From: Pseudomonadales bacterium
GTDB taxonomy: Bacteria; Pseudomonadota; Gammaproteobacteria; Pseudomonadales; Azotimanducaceae
Direction: 5' to 3'
NCBI GenBank assembly: GCA_022827905.1
Contig: JAJEIQ010000027.1
Span: 115,639-179,638, forward strand
Length of the DNA stretch: 64,000 bases
Part shown: positions 55,389 through 64,000 of the stretch, one piece after another
Layout: every line of letters starts with the position of its first letter
Position numbering within the stretch: the first letter of the stretch is position 1
Program-made: the position numbers and the translations under genes
The notes under the pieces: model-generated
Told to the model about the DNA's origin: nothing
What the model saw: only the letters and a program-made list of their open reading frames with translations
Databases searched by the model: none

Positions 55389-56747
55389 ATGGCAGAAGCA
55401 GAAGTTGTTGACGACACACCGGTTCACCTGCGCGGCAACGGTCGCCCGATCACCGAGGAGCGCACGCTCACGAAGCTCAAGGTGACCGGAACCATTCCCG
55501 CCGATCTCGATGGCCGCTTCGTGCGCAACGGCGCCAACCCCTTTACCGGGACCAGCAGCCACCCGTTCTTCGGCGACGGCATGCTGCATGGCGTGCGGCT
55601 TCGCGACGGCCGCGCCGAGTGGTATCGCAACCGCTACGTGCAAACGCCCTTCATCGCCAATCCGGCAACCGACATTCTCGACCCCGCCGTGTTGATGGAC
55701 ATGAAGTCATCGAAGGCGAACACCCACGTCATCGGCCACGCCGGCAAGATTCTCGCGCTCGAGGAAGGCCACTTCCCCTATGTGATCGACGGCGAGCTTG
55801 GCACCCTGGGCGCCACCGACTTCGACGGCGTCCTGAACGGCTCCTTCACCGCGCACCCGAAAATCTGCCCGGTCACCGGCGAGCTGCTCGCCTTCGGCTA
55901 CTCGGCCATGCCCCCCTACCTGCGCTACCTGCGCGTAGCGGCGGATGGCAAGCTGGTGCAGGTGGAGAACATCACGGTTGGCGGGCCGACCATGATGCAT
56001 GACTTCAACATCACCCGGAACCACGTCGTGTTCATGGACCTGCCGGCGGTGTTCAACATGGAACTGGCGATGAGCGGCGAAATGCCCATCCGCTGGGACG
56101 ACAACTACCCGGCCCGGTTAGGCGTGATGCCGCGCAACGGCACCGACGATCAGGTGGCTTGGTACGACATCAACCCCTGCTACGTCTTCCACCCCATGAA
56201 TTCCTACGAAGACGGCGATGCCATCGTGCTCGACGTGGCCCGCTTCAGCCACATGTGGCGCGAATCATCCATGGATTTTCCGCCGCCGGAGCTGTGGCGG
56301 TTCACCATCGACACCACCACCGGCAATGTGCGCGAAGAGCAGGTGGACGACCGCTCCGCTGAATTCCCCCGGGTTGCTGACAGCGTCATCGGCCTCAAGC
56401 ATCGCTACGGCTACATGATGAGCATGGCCGAAGCGGGCATACCCGACGATCCGATGAGCGCCTCGGGCGCCATCCTGAAGTACGACCGGGAGACGGGCGC
56501 GCGATCAGCGATCGAGTTCGGACGGGGCCGCGTCGGCGGCGAAGCGGTGTTCGCGCCCTCGGCGGACCCGAAGAGCGAGGACGACGGCTACCTGATGACG
56601 TTCGTTTACGACGCCCACTCGGACAGCAGCCGCTTCGTCATCATGGACGCGGCCACGATGGACGATGAACCCGTCGCGTCAATCGAACTGCCCCGCGTTC
56701 CGAACGGCTTCCACGGCAGCTGGATTCCGGCATCGGTGGCGGACTGA
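55389..56747 (+). CDS. Carotenoid oxygenase (RPE65/CCO family)
   Basis: This 452-residue seven-bladed propeller has its Fe(II)-binding histidines in PFFGDGMLHGV-adjacent, FTAHPKICPVTGE, MHDFNITRNH, CYVFHPMNSYED and GFHGSWIP segments. The family cleaves carotenoids, apocarotenoids or stilbenes with O2. No signal peptide is present. The substrate is unknown, and no carotenoid genes lie nearby. Confidence 0.9.
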   Translation: MAEAEVVDDTPVHLRGNGRPITEERTLTKLKVTGTIPADLDGRFVRNGANPFTGTSSHPFFGDGMLHGVRLRDGRAEWYRNRYVQTPFIANPATDILDPAVLMDMKSSKANTHVIGHAGKILALEEGHFPYVIDGELGTLGATDFDGVLNGSFTAHPKICPVTGELLAFGYSAMPPYLRYLRVAADGKLVQVENITVGGPTMMHDFNITRNHVVFMDLPAVFNMELAMSGEMPIRWDDNYPARLGVMPRNGTDDQVAWYDINPCYVFHPMNSYEDGDAIVLDVARFSHMWRESSMDFPPPELWRFTIDTTTGNVREEQVDDRSAEFPRVADSVIGLKHRYGYMMSMAEAGIPDDPMSASGAILKYDRETGARSAIEFGRGRVGGEAVFAPSADPKSEDDGYLMTFVYDAHSDSSRFVIMDAATMDDEPVASIELPRVPNGFHGSWIPASVAD

Positions 56748-56822
56748 CTCGCCGAACCCTTGGTCTTGCCGGACATCGCCGGCAGCCCACGCATGATCGC
56801 GAAGGCTGGCGTCAATGCCTGG

Positions 56823-57164
56823 TCAGCAGGTCGGCTTCAAGTGCCCGCTGCAGTTTTTCAGCGTCTTCACTCCGTCCGGCCCGCCGTGGTAGTCGCTGAA
56901 CGTGTCGTGGCTGCCGCCCTCCGTGGAGGCGCAGTACGTCTTGACGGCGCAGTTGTTCACGATGCTCGAACCTGGGGCCTGCTCGGCCTCAAGTACTTCA
57001 ATGGTGCAACTTGAGGACGCGGAGGCTTGGTTCCAAGCCGACTGGCAATCGGCCGTGGTGATTGCGGTTTGGCTTGGCGAACCGATTTCCTGAGCGAAGA
57101 CGGTGCCGGATAGCAGCAGCAACGCTGTTGCGGATGTTGGAAGCAGGCTTGGCAATACCTTCAT
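56823..57164 (-). CDS. Small secreted six-cysteine protein
   Basis: The ATG at 57164 has GAGGAG nine bases upstream and gives 113 residues. A signal peptide (LLPTSATALLLLSGTVFAQ) precedes a mature part of about 90 residues with six Cys (ADC, SSC, NNC, TYC, KNC, PTC). No family was recognised. It lies divergent from the efflux operon, with 160 bases between, and could be an unrelated envelope peptide or a substrate. Its GC and codon use are somewhat lower than neighbours. Confidence 0.7.
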   Translation of the reverse strand: MKVLPSLLPTSATALLLLSGTVFAQEIGSPSQTAITTADCQSAWNQASASSSCTIEVLEAEQAPGSSIVNNCAVKTYCASTEGGSHDTFSDYHGGPDGVKTLKNCSGHLKPTC

Positions 57165-57324
57165 CGGATTGATCTCCTCACTCTGGGAGGAAACTATCAC
57201 ACAGGATGCAGGCGCCCCGCAAGTTCATGGCGCAGTTCGTGTTGGCAAGACCCCCAGCCCCAAGGCTAGCGGTGTGGGCCGAAAAGGAGTAGTTTGCAGC
57301 GAATGGAAAAATCAGCTCGTTCCC

Positions 57325-58938
57325 ATGAATCTCCATTGGCGAGCGTCTAGGCCGATCAGGCTGCCGCCAGTTAGATTGGGGGGCGGGCGGTCTCCGCATT
57401 TCCTGCGCCGAACGGCGGTCGTATGCGCAAGCCTGTTGCTTGCGTGTGCAGGCGCCGGGCCGTTGCGGGCAGGCGAGCAGGATGGTTCAGGCCCAGCAGC
57501 CGGCGCGCTTGACCTATCGGTGGAGGATGCTGTCGCACTGGCGTTGCGCAGCAATTTCCGCTTGAAGAACTCGCGCCTGCGGCGTTCCGTCGAGCGTTTC
57601 GCCTTGGAAATCGCGGAGAGCGAGTTTCGGCCCCGGGTGGTGACCCAAGCCTACGCCGGACGGGAGGTGACCGACACCGCCTACGGTTCCACAGCCTACG
57701 AATCCTCCGGGGTCGAGAGTTCCGTGCGGCTGCGGGTGCCCACCGGCGGCGAGTTCTCCCTTGGTTCGCGCCTCACCCGGGCGATTGACGGACAACCCGG
57801 CACACTGTCCCATGGCGGGGTCATGGAGTTGACCTTCACCCAACCGCTGTTGCGGGGGGCTGGGTTGCGAGTCGGCCGCGCGGCGCTGCACAGCGCCCGG
57901 ATCAGCGAGGAGGTCAACGTCCTCGGGTTCAAGCAAGCGGTCATGGACCTGACGTCGAGCGTCATTCGCGCCTATCGATCCCACGTTCAGGCGCGCCGCC
58001 AAAGCGAAATCGCCGTGCGGTCGCTGGAACGCGCCCGCAGCCTGCTGGAGGTCAACCAACTGCTCGTTGCGGCGGGCCGCATGGCGGAACAGGACGTGGT
58101 GCAGGCCCGGGCGGACATCGCCCGCCGGGAACTCGATCAGGTGGCGGCCCAGGGCTACCTTGATGCCACCCGGCTGGCGCTGATCAACGTGCTCGACATC
58201 GCCACGGAGACCCAATTCGGCGAACTCGGCACACTGAATCCTGAAGAGATCCAGCCGCCGGCGTTCGATTCGGATCGAGGCGTTGCGACCGCCCTTCAGA
58301 ACCGTCCCGACTACCTTGGCGCGGAGCTGGGCGTTCGCAATGCCGAGCTTCGGGCTGACGTGGCGCGCAATGACCGGCTGTGGGATCTATCCGTTACCTT
58401 GGGCTCGACCTTCAGCGGCCTAGAGGACAACTTCGACGGCGTGTTGGATGACTTCAACAAGACCGGGCACCGGGTGTCTCTCGATTTGGAGATCCCGCTC
58501 GGCCGCGCCGCCGCTGGTCCTGCGGAACTTGCCCATCGCAGCGCGGTGGCCGACCTGCAGGCGGCGCGCAACTCACTCAGTGAACTCCGCCAGCGCATCA
58601 CCATCGACGTCGAGAACGCGCTGCGGAACTCGGAACTGGCCTCGCAGCGCTTGGAGATCGCGCGAACGGCGCGCTCGCTGGCGGAGCAGAAGGCCGAAAT
58701 CGAGCGGGAAAAACTGAGCCTGGGCGTCTCGACGAACTTCCAGCTCGTCACCTTCGAGAATGATCTCGTTCTCGCGGAGACCAATGAACTCGACGCGGTG
58801 GTCAGCTACCTGAACGCCATCACCGAGTTGAACCTAGCGCTGGGGACGACGCTTGATCGTTGGGGAATCGACATCGATCAAGTGGAAAACATGGAAGCCT
58901 TCAACGGCCGCTCCGGCACGGAACCGCTTCTCCGCTGA
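57325..58938 (+). CDS. TolC-family outer membrane efflux channel
   Basis: From the ATG at 57325, 537 residues with a signal peptide (AVVCASLLLACAGAGPLRAG). The two long-helix halves of the TolC fold are visible; LSVEDAVALALRSN opens and ATALQNRPDYLGAELG is the mid-repeat. A coiled-coil-rich second half ends in AVSYLNAITELNLALGTTLD. It forms the outer-membrane duct of a tripartite exporter. Its stop overlaps the PAS-adaptor start (TGATG). Confidence 0.9.
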   Translation: MNLHWRASRPIRLPPVRLGGGRSPHFLRRTAVVCASLLLACAGAGPLRAGEQDGSGPAAGALDLSVEDAVALALRSNFRLKNSRLRRSVERFALEIAESEFRPRVVTQAYAGREVTDTAYGSTAYESSGVESSVRLRVPTGGEFSLGSRLTRAIDGQPGTLSHGGVMELTFTQPLLRGAGLRVGRAALHSARISEEVNVLGFKQAVMDLTSSVIRAYRSHVQARRQSEIAVRSLERARSLLEVNQLLVAAGRMAEQDVVQARADIARRELDQVAAQGYLDATRLALINVLDIATETQFGELGTLNPEEIQPPAFDSDRGVATALQNRPDYLGAELGVRNAELRADVARNDRLWDLSVTLGSTFSGLEDNFDGVLDDFNKTGHRVSLDLEIPLGRAAAGPAELAHRSAVADLQAARNSLSELRQRITIDVENALRNSELASQRLEIARTARSLAEQKAEIEREKLSLGVSTNFQLVTFENDLVLAETNELDAVVSYLNAITELNLALGTTLDRWGIDIDQVENMEAFNGRSGTEPLLR

Positions 58939-60752
58939 TGGCCGATCACGCAGACCAGCCCCAGGGTAGCCCAGCGGCGGGGCCAGCAACCGGTCCGATC
59001 CATGAGGCCATACTGGAGACGCTGGCCAGCGCGGTGATCTCACTGGAGTCCGGGGTGGTGACCACCTTCAATGCGGCGGCCGCCTCGCTCACGGGGCTGG
59101 CGCCGGAAACGGTGATCGGGCGCACCTTCGCGGAGGTCTTCCTCGGACTCGAAGGCGCCGGCGATTTCGCAGAAGCGGTCCTGGACGCCATCTACAAAGG
59201 CCCGCTGGTGCGTCAGCGCGTGGTCAACGCAAGCTTCCCGAGCGGCAGGAAGGTGCTGTCCGTCAGCGTGACCAGAACGATGAGCGACGAGAGCGACGAC
59301 GGCGCCAACAGCTTGGCGGTCACGTTCGACGACATCTCCGAAGTGCTCGAATTGCGCGAGAAGGAGATGGTCCTGGCCCGCGAAGTGGAAGCGAGGCACA
59401 AGGAGTTGCGCGAAGCCTACGTCGCGCTCGAAGAGCGCAACCGGCACCTTGACGAGGCGCAAGGCAAAATGCGCATGGCCCGGATCGGCGGCACCGCCGC
59501 CGTCGCCGTGCTGCTGGTCATGCTGGTTCTCTACGCCGCCCTCGGCGGACCGCGCTCGTCGGAGCCCGAGGTTCCCAACCCTGTCCCTGAGGCCGCGGCG
59601 GGAGCCGGCCGGATCATTGCGGTCGAAGCCCAACCGCTGACCACGGTGATCAATGTCACCGGCCGGCTGGGCCCCAGGCGGGAGGTCGAGGTCACCAGCC
59701 CCATGTCCGGCAAGGTGGCGCAGGTTCATGTTCACTATGGGGCGCAGGTGGCTGCCGGCCAGTCGCTGCTCGGCCTCGACGTGACCGAGGTGCAAATCCA
59801 GCACCGTGACGCCGAGGCCAGCTACATCAAGGCCCGCGAGCGGCTGCAGGAAACGGAGAACTGGTCGGAAAGCGTGGACGCCTCCCGGGCGCGCCGCAGC
59901 GTCACCAAGGCCCGCATCGACCTTGCCGACAGCAAGCGGCGGCTGGACGAGACGGGCTTTCTTCTCGAACGTGGGGTGATTCCGTCAGCGGAGCACGAGG
60001 CGGCCGAGCGCGACCACCGCGGCCGGGAGCTCGACTTGGAGGCGGCGGAGCAGGACTTGACTGTGGTTCTCGAGAAAGGCGTCGCCGACGGGCGGGTCGC
60101 TCAGCTTGAGCTCGCCAATGCCGAGTCGCGGCTTCGCGAACTCGAACAAACACTCGAGCTCGCCGTCATCAAGGCGCCCATCGCCGGCGTCGTGATGCGC
60201 CCGCGCACCGGCGGCGGTGCCGCGAACAGCCAGCAAACCGGCTTGGTGGCCGGCAGGACGGTGGCCACCGGCGAGCACCTGCTGACCATCGGCGATGTCG
60301 AGGGCCTGTCCGTGCTCGGGCAAGTCGATGAGGTCGATGTCGTGCAGATCCAGCCCGGTCACCGGGCGCGGGTGACCGGCGACGCATTTCCGGGCGTGGT
60401 GCTGCAGGCCAAGGTGGATCGCGTGTCGTCAGAGGCCGTTGCCGGTGCCGACGGCCGTTCGTTGCCTTACTTCGAGACCGTTGCCATGATTGAGGCGCTG
60501 TCACCGGAACGGATCGCCACGCTGCGCATCGGCATGTCCGTGGCCATGGAGGTGATCGTTCGCGAGGACAGCGCGGCGCTGCTGGTTCCGCTGGGGGCAG
60601 TGCAGTTCGTTGACGGCGCAGCGATGGTGACCTTGGTCGAGGAAGGCGATGCCCGGCGGGTCGCCGTGGGCACGGGCGTTACGACGCTGGATTCGGTGGA
60701 GATCACCAGCGGCCTCTCCCCAGGGGACCGGATCAGGCTGCTGGCGCCATGA
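58938..60752 (+). CDS. Membrane fusion protein (MacA/HlyD type) with an N-terminal cytoplasmic PAS domain
   Basis: The 604 residues combine two parts. A PAS domain at about 21-135 shows AVISLESGVVTTFNAAAASLTG and DISEVLELREKEM. A coiled coil at 136-180 leads to one membrane helix at 183-202. The periplasmic adaptor has a biotinyl-lipoyl half VTSPMSGKVAQVHVHYGAQV, a helical hairpin about 300-390, AVIKAPIAGVVM, then beta-barrel parts. MacA-like adaptors usually have only a short N-terminal anchor, so the PAS is an addition. It would place a small-molecule, redox or light sensor on the inner-membrane side of the pump. The next gene overlaps by four bases. Confidence 0.87.
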   Translation: MADHADQPQGSPAAGPATGPIHEAILETLASAVISLESGVVTTFNAAAASLTGLAPETVIGRTFAEVFLGLEGAGDFAEAVLDAIYKGPLVRQRVVNASFPSGRKVLSVSVTRTMSDESDDGANSLAVTFDDISEVLELREKEMVLAREVEARHKELREAYVALEERNRHLDEAQGKMRMARIGGTAAVAVLLVMLVLYAALGGPRSSEPEVPNPVPEAAAGAGRIIAVEAQPLTTVINVTGRLGPRREVEVTSPMSGKVAQVHVHYGAQVAAGQSLLGLDVTEVQIQHRDAEASYIKARERLQETENWSESVDASRARRSVTKARIDLADSKRRLDETGFLLERGVIPSAEHEAAERDHRGRELDLEAAEQDLTVVLEKGVADGRVAQLELANAESRLRELEQTLELAVIKAPIAGVVMRPRTGGGAANSQQTGLVAGRTVATGEHLLTIGDVEGLSVLGQVDEVDVVQIQPGHRARVTGDAFPGVVLQAKVDRVSSEAVAGADGRSLPYFETVAMIEALSPERIATLRIGMSVAMEVIVREDSAALLVPLGAVQFVDGAAMVTLVEEGDARRVAVGTGVTTLDSVEITSGLSPGDRIRLLAP

Positions 60753-61639
60753 CGAAAGGCGTTTTCAGAAGCGGTTTGCAAAGGCTTCGGGAGCGAAGCG
60801 CGCGCATGGCGATGGGTCGGCGTCTGGCTGGCATGGTCCAGGAGGCCCGCAGGTCGTTCGGCGCCGCTGGCGGGGGCGGGGAAGTTGAAAACCGATCACA
60901 GCCGCCGGACCTTCCGACGGAGCACGACCTGTCCATCGCCCTAACCGCCATTCGCAAGCGGTATGTGGTGGGCCCGGTTTCGACTGACATTCTGCACGGC
61001 GTCAACTTGGAAGTGCCCCGCGGCGACTTGCTGGCGATCATGGGCGCTTCCGGATGCGGCAAGTCCACGCTGATGAACATCATGGGCCTGATGGATCGGC
61101 CGAGCGGTGGCAGTTGCGTGATTGGCGGCCGCGAAGTCTCGGCGATGACCGACGACGAGCGGTCCGAGCACCGCAACCGCAGCATCGGCTTCGTGTTTCA
61201 ATCCTCGTTCCTGCTGCCCCGCCTTTCGGCATGGGAGAACGTTGCGCTGCCGCTTGCCTATCGCGGCCATGCCACGGCCGCGGCGCGGTTGAAGGCCGAG
61301 GAAATGCTTGCACGGGTGGGCATGGAGGCCCGCACGGAGCATCTTCCGAATCAACTCTCCGGAGGCCAGCAGCAGCGGGTTGCCATCGCCCGAGCGCTGA
61401 TTGGACGCCCTTCGATCATCCTGGCCGATGAGCCGACCGGCGCCTTGGATGCACAAACGGCGGAGGAGATCATGGGGCTGTTCATCAGCCTGAATGCCGA
61501 TGATGGCGTGACGGCCGTGGTGATCACCCACGACGCCCAGGTCGCGCGCCAGTGCGGCCGGGTGGTCCGCTTGGTGGATGGCGTGATCCTGGAGAGCCCC
61601 GAGCTATCGTCGCCCGCCGCGCCGCGCGACGCGGATTGA
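60749..61639 (+). CDS. ABC transporter ATP-binding protein (MacB/LolD-type)
   Basis: The 296 residues include an unusual N-terminal extension of about 60 residues, polar and Arg/Gly-rich, before the ATPase proper. Walker A is GASGCGKST, the signature LSGGQQQR, Walker B IILADEP and the H-loop VVITHD. It would power the exporter with the permease encoded next. The fused MacB architecture is split here, as in many bacteria. Confidence 0.92.
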   Translation: MTKGVFRSGLQRLRERSARMAMGRRLAGMVQEARRSFGAAGGGGEVENRSQPPDLPTEHDLSIALTAIRKRYVVGPVSTDILHGVNLEVPRGDLLAIMGASGCGKSTLMNIMGLMDRPSGGSCVIGGREVSAMTDDERSEHRNRSIGFVFQSSFLLPRLSAWENVALPLAYRGHATAAARLKAEEMLARVGMEARTEHLPNQLSGGQQQRVAIARALIGRPSIILADEPTGALDAQTAEEIMGLFISLNADDGVTAVVITHDAQVARQCGRVVRLVDGVILESPELSSPAAPRDAD

Positions 61640-61641
61640 CG

Positions 61642-62823
61642 ATGCCATTCAGCATTGTCATCGCCACTGCGGTGAAGAGCCTAGCTGGAACGATGCAGCG
61701 CACGTTGCTGGCGCTGTTCGGCATCGCCGTCGGCATCGGCGCCGTCACCGCCTTGGTCACTACCGGCACCATCGCCCGCAGCGAGGCGCTCAAGCAGTTC
61801 GAGGCGCTCGGCACCGACCTGTTGTCGCTGCACGGCTTCAGCGTCGCTTCCAGCGCCCGGACGGCGGCGGATTTGACTAGGGACAACATCATCGGCCTGC
61901 CGGCCTTGAGCACAATCGACAGCACAGCACCCTTCGTCATCAATTCGGGCGAACTCTCAGGCGCAGGGGAGCGCCAGCGCGTTCAAGTGGTTGGCGTCAC
62001 CAGCGAGATGGCCGAGTTGGCCGACATCGAGCTTGAGTCAGGCCGTTTTCTGTCCCCGCTTGACGGCAACCGGCCCTTCGCGGTCATCGGCGCGGACGTC
62101 GCGCGGCAACTTGACCGCATGGGCCGGGAAAGCGGCGTCGGCGCTCGGGTGAAAGTGCGCGGCACGCTGTACACGATCATCGGGGTGCTGAAGCCCGGCA
62201 GCCGCGGCCCGGCGGCGATTCGCCGCAGCGAAACGCTGTTCGTTCCGCTCGGCCACGCGATGCGCACGGCGGGAGCCAGCGAGTTGACCGGCGTTATTCT
62301 CCGCATGCCGCCAGGCGTTCATTACTTGGCTGCCACCGCCGAGGTCGAGGAGCACTTGCGGCGGGTCGCCCCCCACCTCCAAACTCGGGTGGACAGCCCA
62401 GTCGAAATCATCGAACAGATGGACGCCCAGATGCGGCTGTTTGCCATCCTGCTCGGCGCGGTGGGTGGCGTTGCCCTGGTTGTCGGCGGCTTCGGCGTGA
62501 TGAACGCGATGCTCGCCTCGATCAGCGAACAGCGCCTGGAAATCGGAATTCGGCGCGCGCTTGGCGCACGGCGCGCGGACATACAACGCCAAGTGCTCGC
62601 CGAATCCTCGATCCTCTGCCTCGCCGGCGGCGCGGCCGGGTGCCTGCTCGGGGTCGGCGTCACCTTGGGCGTCAGCCTCTTCGCCGGGTGGACTTGGCAA
62701 CTCTCATGGGGCGCCCTGTTGCTCGGCGTGTTAACTGCCGTGGCCGTGGGCCTCTTCTTCGGCTACTACCCGGCCCGCCAAGCCGCCCGGCTCGATCCAA
62801 TCGTCGCCCTGCGCATGGGCTAG
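61642..62823 (+). CDS. MacB/FtsX-type ABC permease
   Basis: From the ATG at 61642, 393 residues with four membrane helices, one at the N-terminus and three at the C-terminus, around a large periplasmic domain (about residues 40-275). The C-terminal part EQRLEIGIRRALGARRADIQRQ is the family's coupling motif and GYYPARQAARLDPIVALR the end. It starts two bases after the ATPase stop, completing the operon. Confidence 0.9.
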   Translation: MPFSIVIATAVKSLAGTMQRTLLALFGIAVGIGAVTALVTTGTIARSEALKQFEALGTDLLSLHGFSVASSARTAADLTRDNIIGLPALSTIDSTAPFVINSGELSGAGERQRVQVVGVTSEMAELADIELESGRFLSPLDGNRPFAVIGADVARQLDRMGRESGVGARVKVRGTLYTIIGVLKPGSRGPAAIRRSETLFVPLGHAMRTAGASELTGVILRMPPGVHYLAATAEVEEHLRRVAPHLQTRVDSPVEIIEQMDAQMRLFAILLGAVGGVALVVGGFGVMNAMLASISEQRLEIGIRRALGARRADIQRQVLAESSILCLAGGAAGCLLGVGVTLGVSLFAGWTWQLSWGALLLGVLTAVAVGLFFGYYPARQAARLDPIVALRMG

Positions 62824-62857
62824 AAAACCGCCTGCTTCCGGCCATGGCCGGAAGCAG
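62822..62857 (-). terminator. Perfect 26-bp palindrome acting as terminator for the LLM gene
   Basis: Bases 62832-62857 are a perfect palindrome beginning CTGCTTCCGG. On the minus strand it is followed by GCGGTTTTC, so it fits an intrinsic terminator for the LLM gene that ends at 62878. On the plus strand no T run follows. Confidence 0.6.
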
Positions 62858-62877
62858 CAGGTGCGTTGGCGGCTCAG

Positions 62878-63801
62878 TTAGCTGGAGGGAGCGCTCATGC
62901 TGCCAAGAAACTCCAGCGTCCTTTCATAGGCGCCGTCCTCGACGTTCATGATGGCGGCGTTGAAGTCGGTGACGCCGGCGTCCTCCAGGCGCTTGATTTC
63001 GCCACGCAGCAGGTTCTCATCGCCGAGTATGGCGATGTCGGCCGGCCCCGCCACGCCCTCCCGGTCGAGCATGGCGCGATAGCTCGGCAGCTGGCCGTAG
63101 ATCACGAGGTTCTTGGCGATTTCCGTGCGGGCCTCGTCGGGCTTGGTGGTCAGGGCGATGGGATAGCCGCCAACGACTTGGGGCGCGGGCCGGCCAGCAG
63201 CGTCGGCGGCTGCGGTCAACCGCTTGACGATGTGGGTGTCCATGGTCTTTGGCCCCACCATCCAAGTGTTGGTGCCGTCCGCCAGTTCCCCGGTGATCTT
63301 CAGCATCGCCGGCCCGAGGGCGGCGAGCACCACCTTGAGGCCCTCCGAGCCGGGGATGTCCAAGGCGACGCCATGCACCCGGTACTCCTCGCCATCGTAG
63401 TTGGCGGTCTCGCCCCGAACCAGTGGCATGAGCACTTCGAGGTACTCGCGCATGTGGGCGGCCCGCCGCTCGTAGGAGAGGCCGAGCATGTCCTCGATGA
63501 CCAGCTTGTGGGACAGGCCGATGCCCAGGGTGAAACGTCCCGGGGCGGCCGCTTGGGTGGTGAGGGCCTGCTGGGCGATGGCCGTCGGATGCCGGGGGTA
63601 GGTGGGCGTGACCGCCGTGCCAAGACCGATGCGCTGGGTCTCGCGGCCGATGAGGGCCAAGGTCGAGATGGCGTCGAAGGAAAAGATGTTGGCCAGCCAG
63701 ACGTTGTCGAGCCCGGCCGCCTCGGCGTGCTTGGCCTTGCCGATGACGCCGTCGAGGTCGTTGCTTGTGCCGTCCGCGCCGATCATGGTGCCTATGCGCA
63801 T
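62878..63801 (-). CDS. LLM class F420-type oxidoreductase
   Basis: From the ATG at 63801, with GGGAG seven bases upstream, 307 residues. MRIGTMIGADG opens the barrel; GLGTAVTPTYPRHPTAIAQQ and LGIGLSHKLVIEDMLG follow. This matches the family often annotated as F420-dependent (TIGR03564-like pattern) rather than luciferase proper. A longer reading frame from 63846 lacks support. The substrate is unknown. It shows only remote likeness to the LLM protein at 52973-53896. Confidence 0.85.
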   Translation of the reverse strand: MRIGTMIGADGTSNDLDGVIGKAKHAEAAGLDNVWLANIFSFDAISTLALIGRETQRIGLGTAVTPTYPRHPTAIAQQALTTQAAAPGRFTLGIGLSHKLVIEDMLGLSYERRAAHMREYLEVLMPLVRGETANYDGEEYRVHGVALDIPGSEGLKVVLAALGPAMLKITGELADGTNTWMVGPKTMDTHIVKRLTAAADAAGRPAPQVVGGYPIALTTKPDEARTEIAKNLVIYGQLPSYRAMLDREGVAGPADIAILGDENLLRGEIKRLEDAGVTDFNAAIMNVEDGAYERTLEFLGSMSAPSS

Positions 63802-63909
63802 GGGTTTGCTCCCTGATATTGAATTGAGCGGCACACCATAGGGCAAAGGTCAGCCAGAGCAGCAATTCTCATTATGGCTTTTTTGGTCGGATCCCGTGTT
63901 GAAGGGGGC

Positions 63910-63938
63910 TTGACAGCATAGGCTGGGGGGCCTATGGT
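63910..63938 (+). promoter_or_regulatory. Sigma-70 promoter at the right edge, apparently leaderless
   Basis: TTGACA (63910-63915) and TATGGT (63933-63938) are 17 bases apart. The expected start of transcription, about 63945, falls next to the ATG at 63946, so the mRNA would have almost no leader. Confidence 0.65.
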
Positions 63939-63945
63939 TGGGGCC

Positions 63946-64000
63946 ATGGGCAACCCATGGTTCGGGTCGAAGGCGGCGTCGGGCCTGTGGCAGGCGCTGG
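63946..64000 (+). CDS. Possible DNA adenine methylase (first 18 codons)
   Basis: The frame MGNPWFGSKAASGLWQAL runs off the right edge. An FGSK-type N-terminus followed by a hydrophobic helix is typical of D12-class adenine methylases of phages and islands, but eighteen residues cannot prove it. A good promoter precedes it. Confidence 0.4.
   Translation, partial: MGNPWFGSKAASGLWQAL

Overview
The window is high-GC, densely packed bacterial DNA, most likely from a gammaproteobacterium. The ibaG-murA-hisD block, a class 2 pyrD, topA, a single-chain slt, a GcvR-like protein and a MacAB/TolC-type efflux set all fit that group. Two luciferase-like (LLM, F420-type) oxidoreductases, a carotenoid oxygenase, a DUF3604 protein and a one-chain glycyl-tRNA synthetase suggest an uncultivated marine or host-associated lineage. 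This placement is inferred from gene content only. No rRNA, tRNA, CRISPR array or intact insertion sequence was seen.

Layout. 1-7.4 kb: the 5' part of serA and a crotonase (minus), a CDF metal exporter (plus), an MFS transporter behind a terminator-bearing leader, a DyP peroxidase and topA (minus). 7.5-25.3 kb: five plus-strand genes packed end to start. They encode an envelope DsbA-like protein with an N-terminal domain resembling DotH/IcmK, a small secreted protein, a ~2,660-residue surface protein (Calx-beta, FN3, cadherin, thrombospondin-1-like modules), a lipoprotein with internalin-like LRRs and an HEIMH motif, and a 1,758-residue metzincin-LRR protein with a four-fold C-terminal repeat. 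This is the most unusual locus here. 25.4-33.6 kb: slt, tatD, a glutaredoxin-like protein, a C39-like peptidase, a GNAT enzyme, an S9 peptidase and ddl, mostly with 4-nt overlaps. 33.6-36.6 kb: DUF1643, amtB and pyrD (minus). 36.7-42.7 kb: ibaG, murA, hisD (no hisG between them), a CoA-transferase, a methyltransferase and an AhpD-like protein. 42.7-45.5 kb: carbonic anhydrase, a ribbon-helix-helix protein, a GcvR-like protein and glycyl-tRNA synthetase (minus). 45.6-49.8 kb: a 69-bp palindromic element with 8-bp flanking repeats, tandem DUF1499 paralogues, a DUF3604 protein and an Asp/Asn hydroxylase-like protein. 49.9-56.7 kb: an esterase, a GAPDH paralogue lacking the catalytic Cys directly before a normal GAPDH, an LLM oxidoreductase, a GPH transporter and a carotenoid oxygenase. 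56.8-62.8 kb: a small six-Cys secreted protein divergent from a tripartite ABC efflux operon whose adaptor carries a cytoplasmic PAS domain. 62.9-64 kb: a second LLM enzyme and the start of a probable DNA adenine methylase with an apparently leaderless promoter.

How the parts may work together (inference): the DsbA-like protein could form the many disulfides of the cysteine-rich surface protein encoded in the same operon. The two LRR zinc-protease-like proteins would act at the same surface. The PAS-adaptor/ABC/TolC operon looks like a self-contained sensing exporter. Open frames antisense to the long GC-rich genes are numerous and were treated as composition artefacts.
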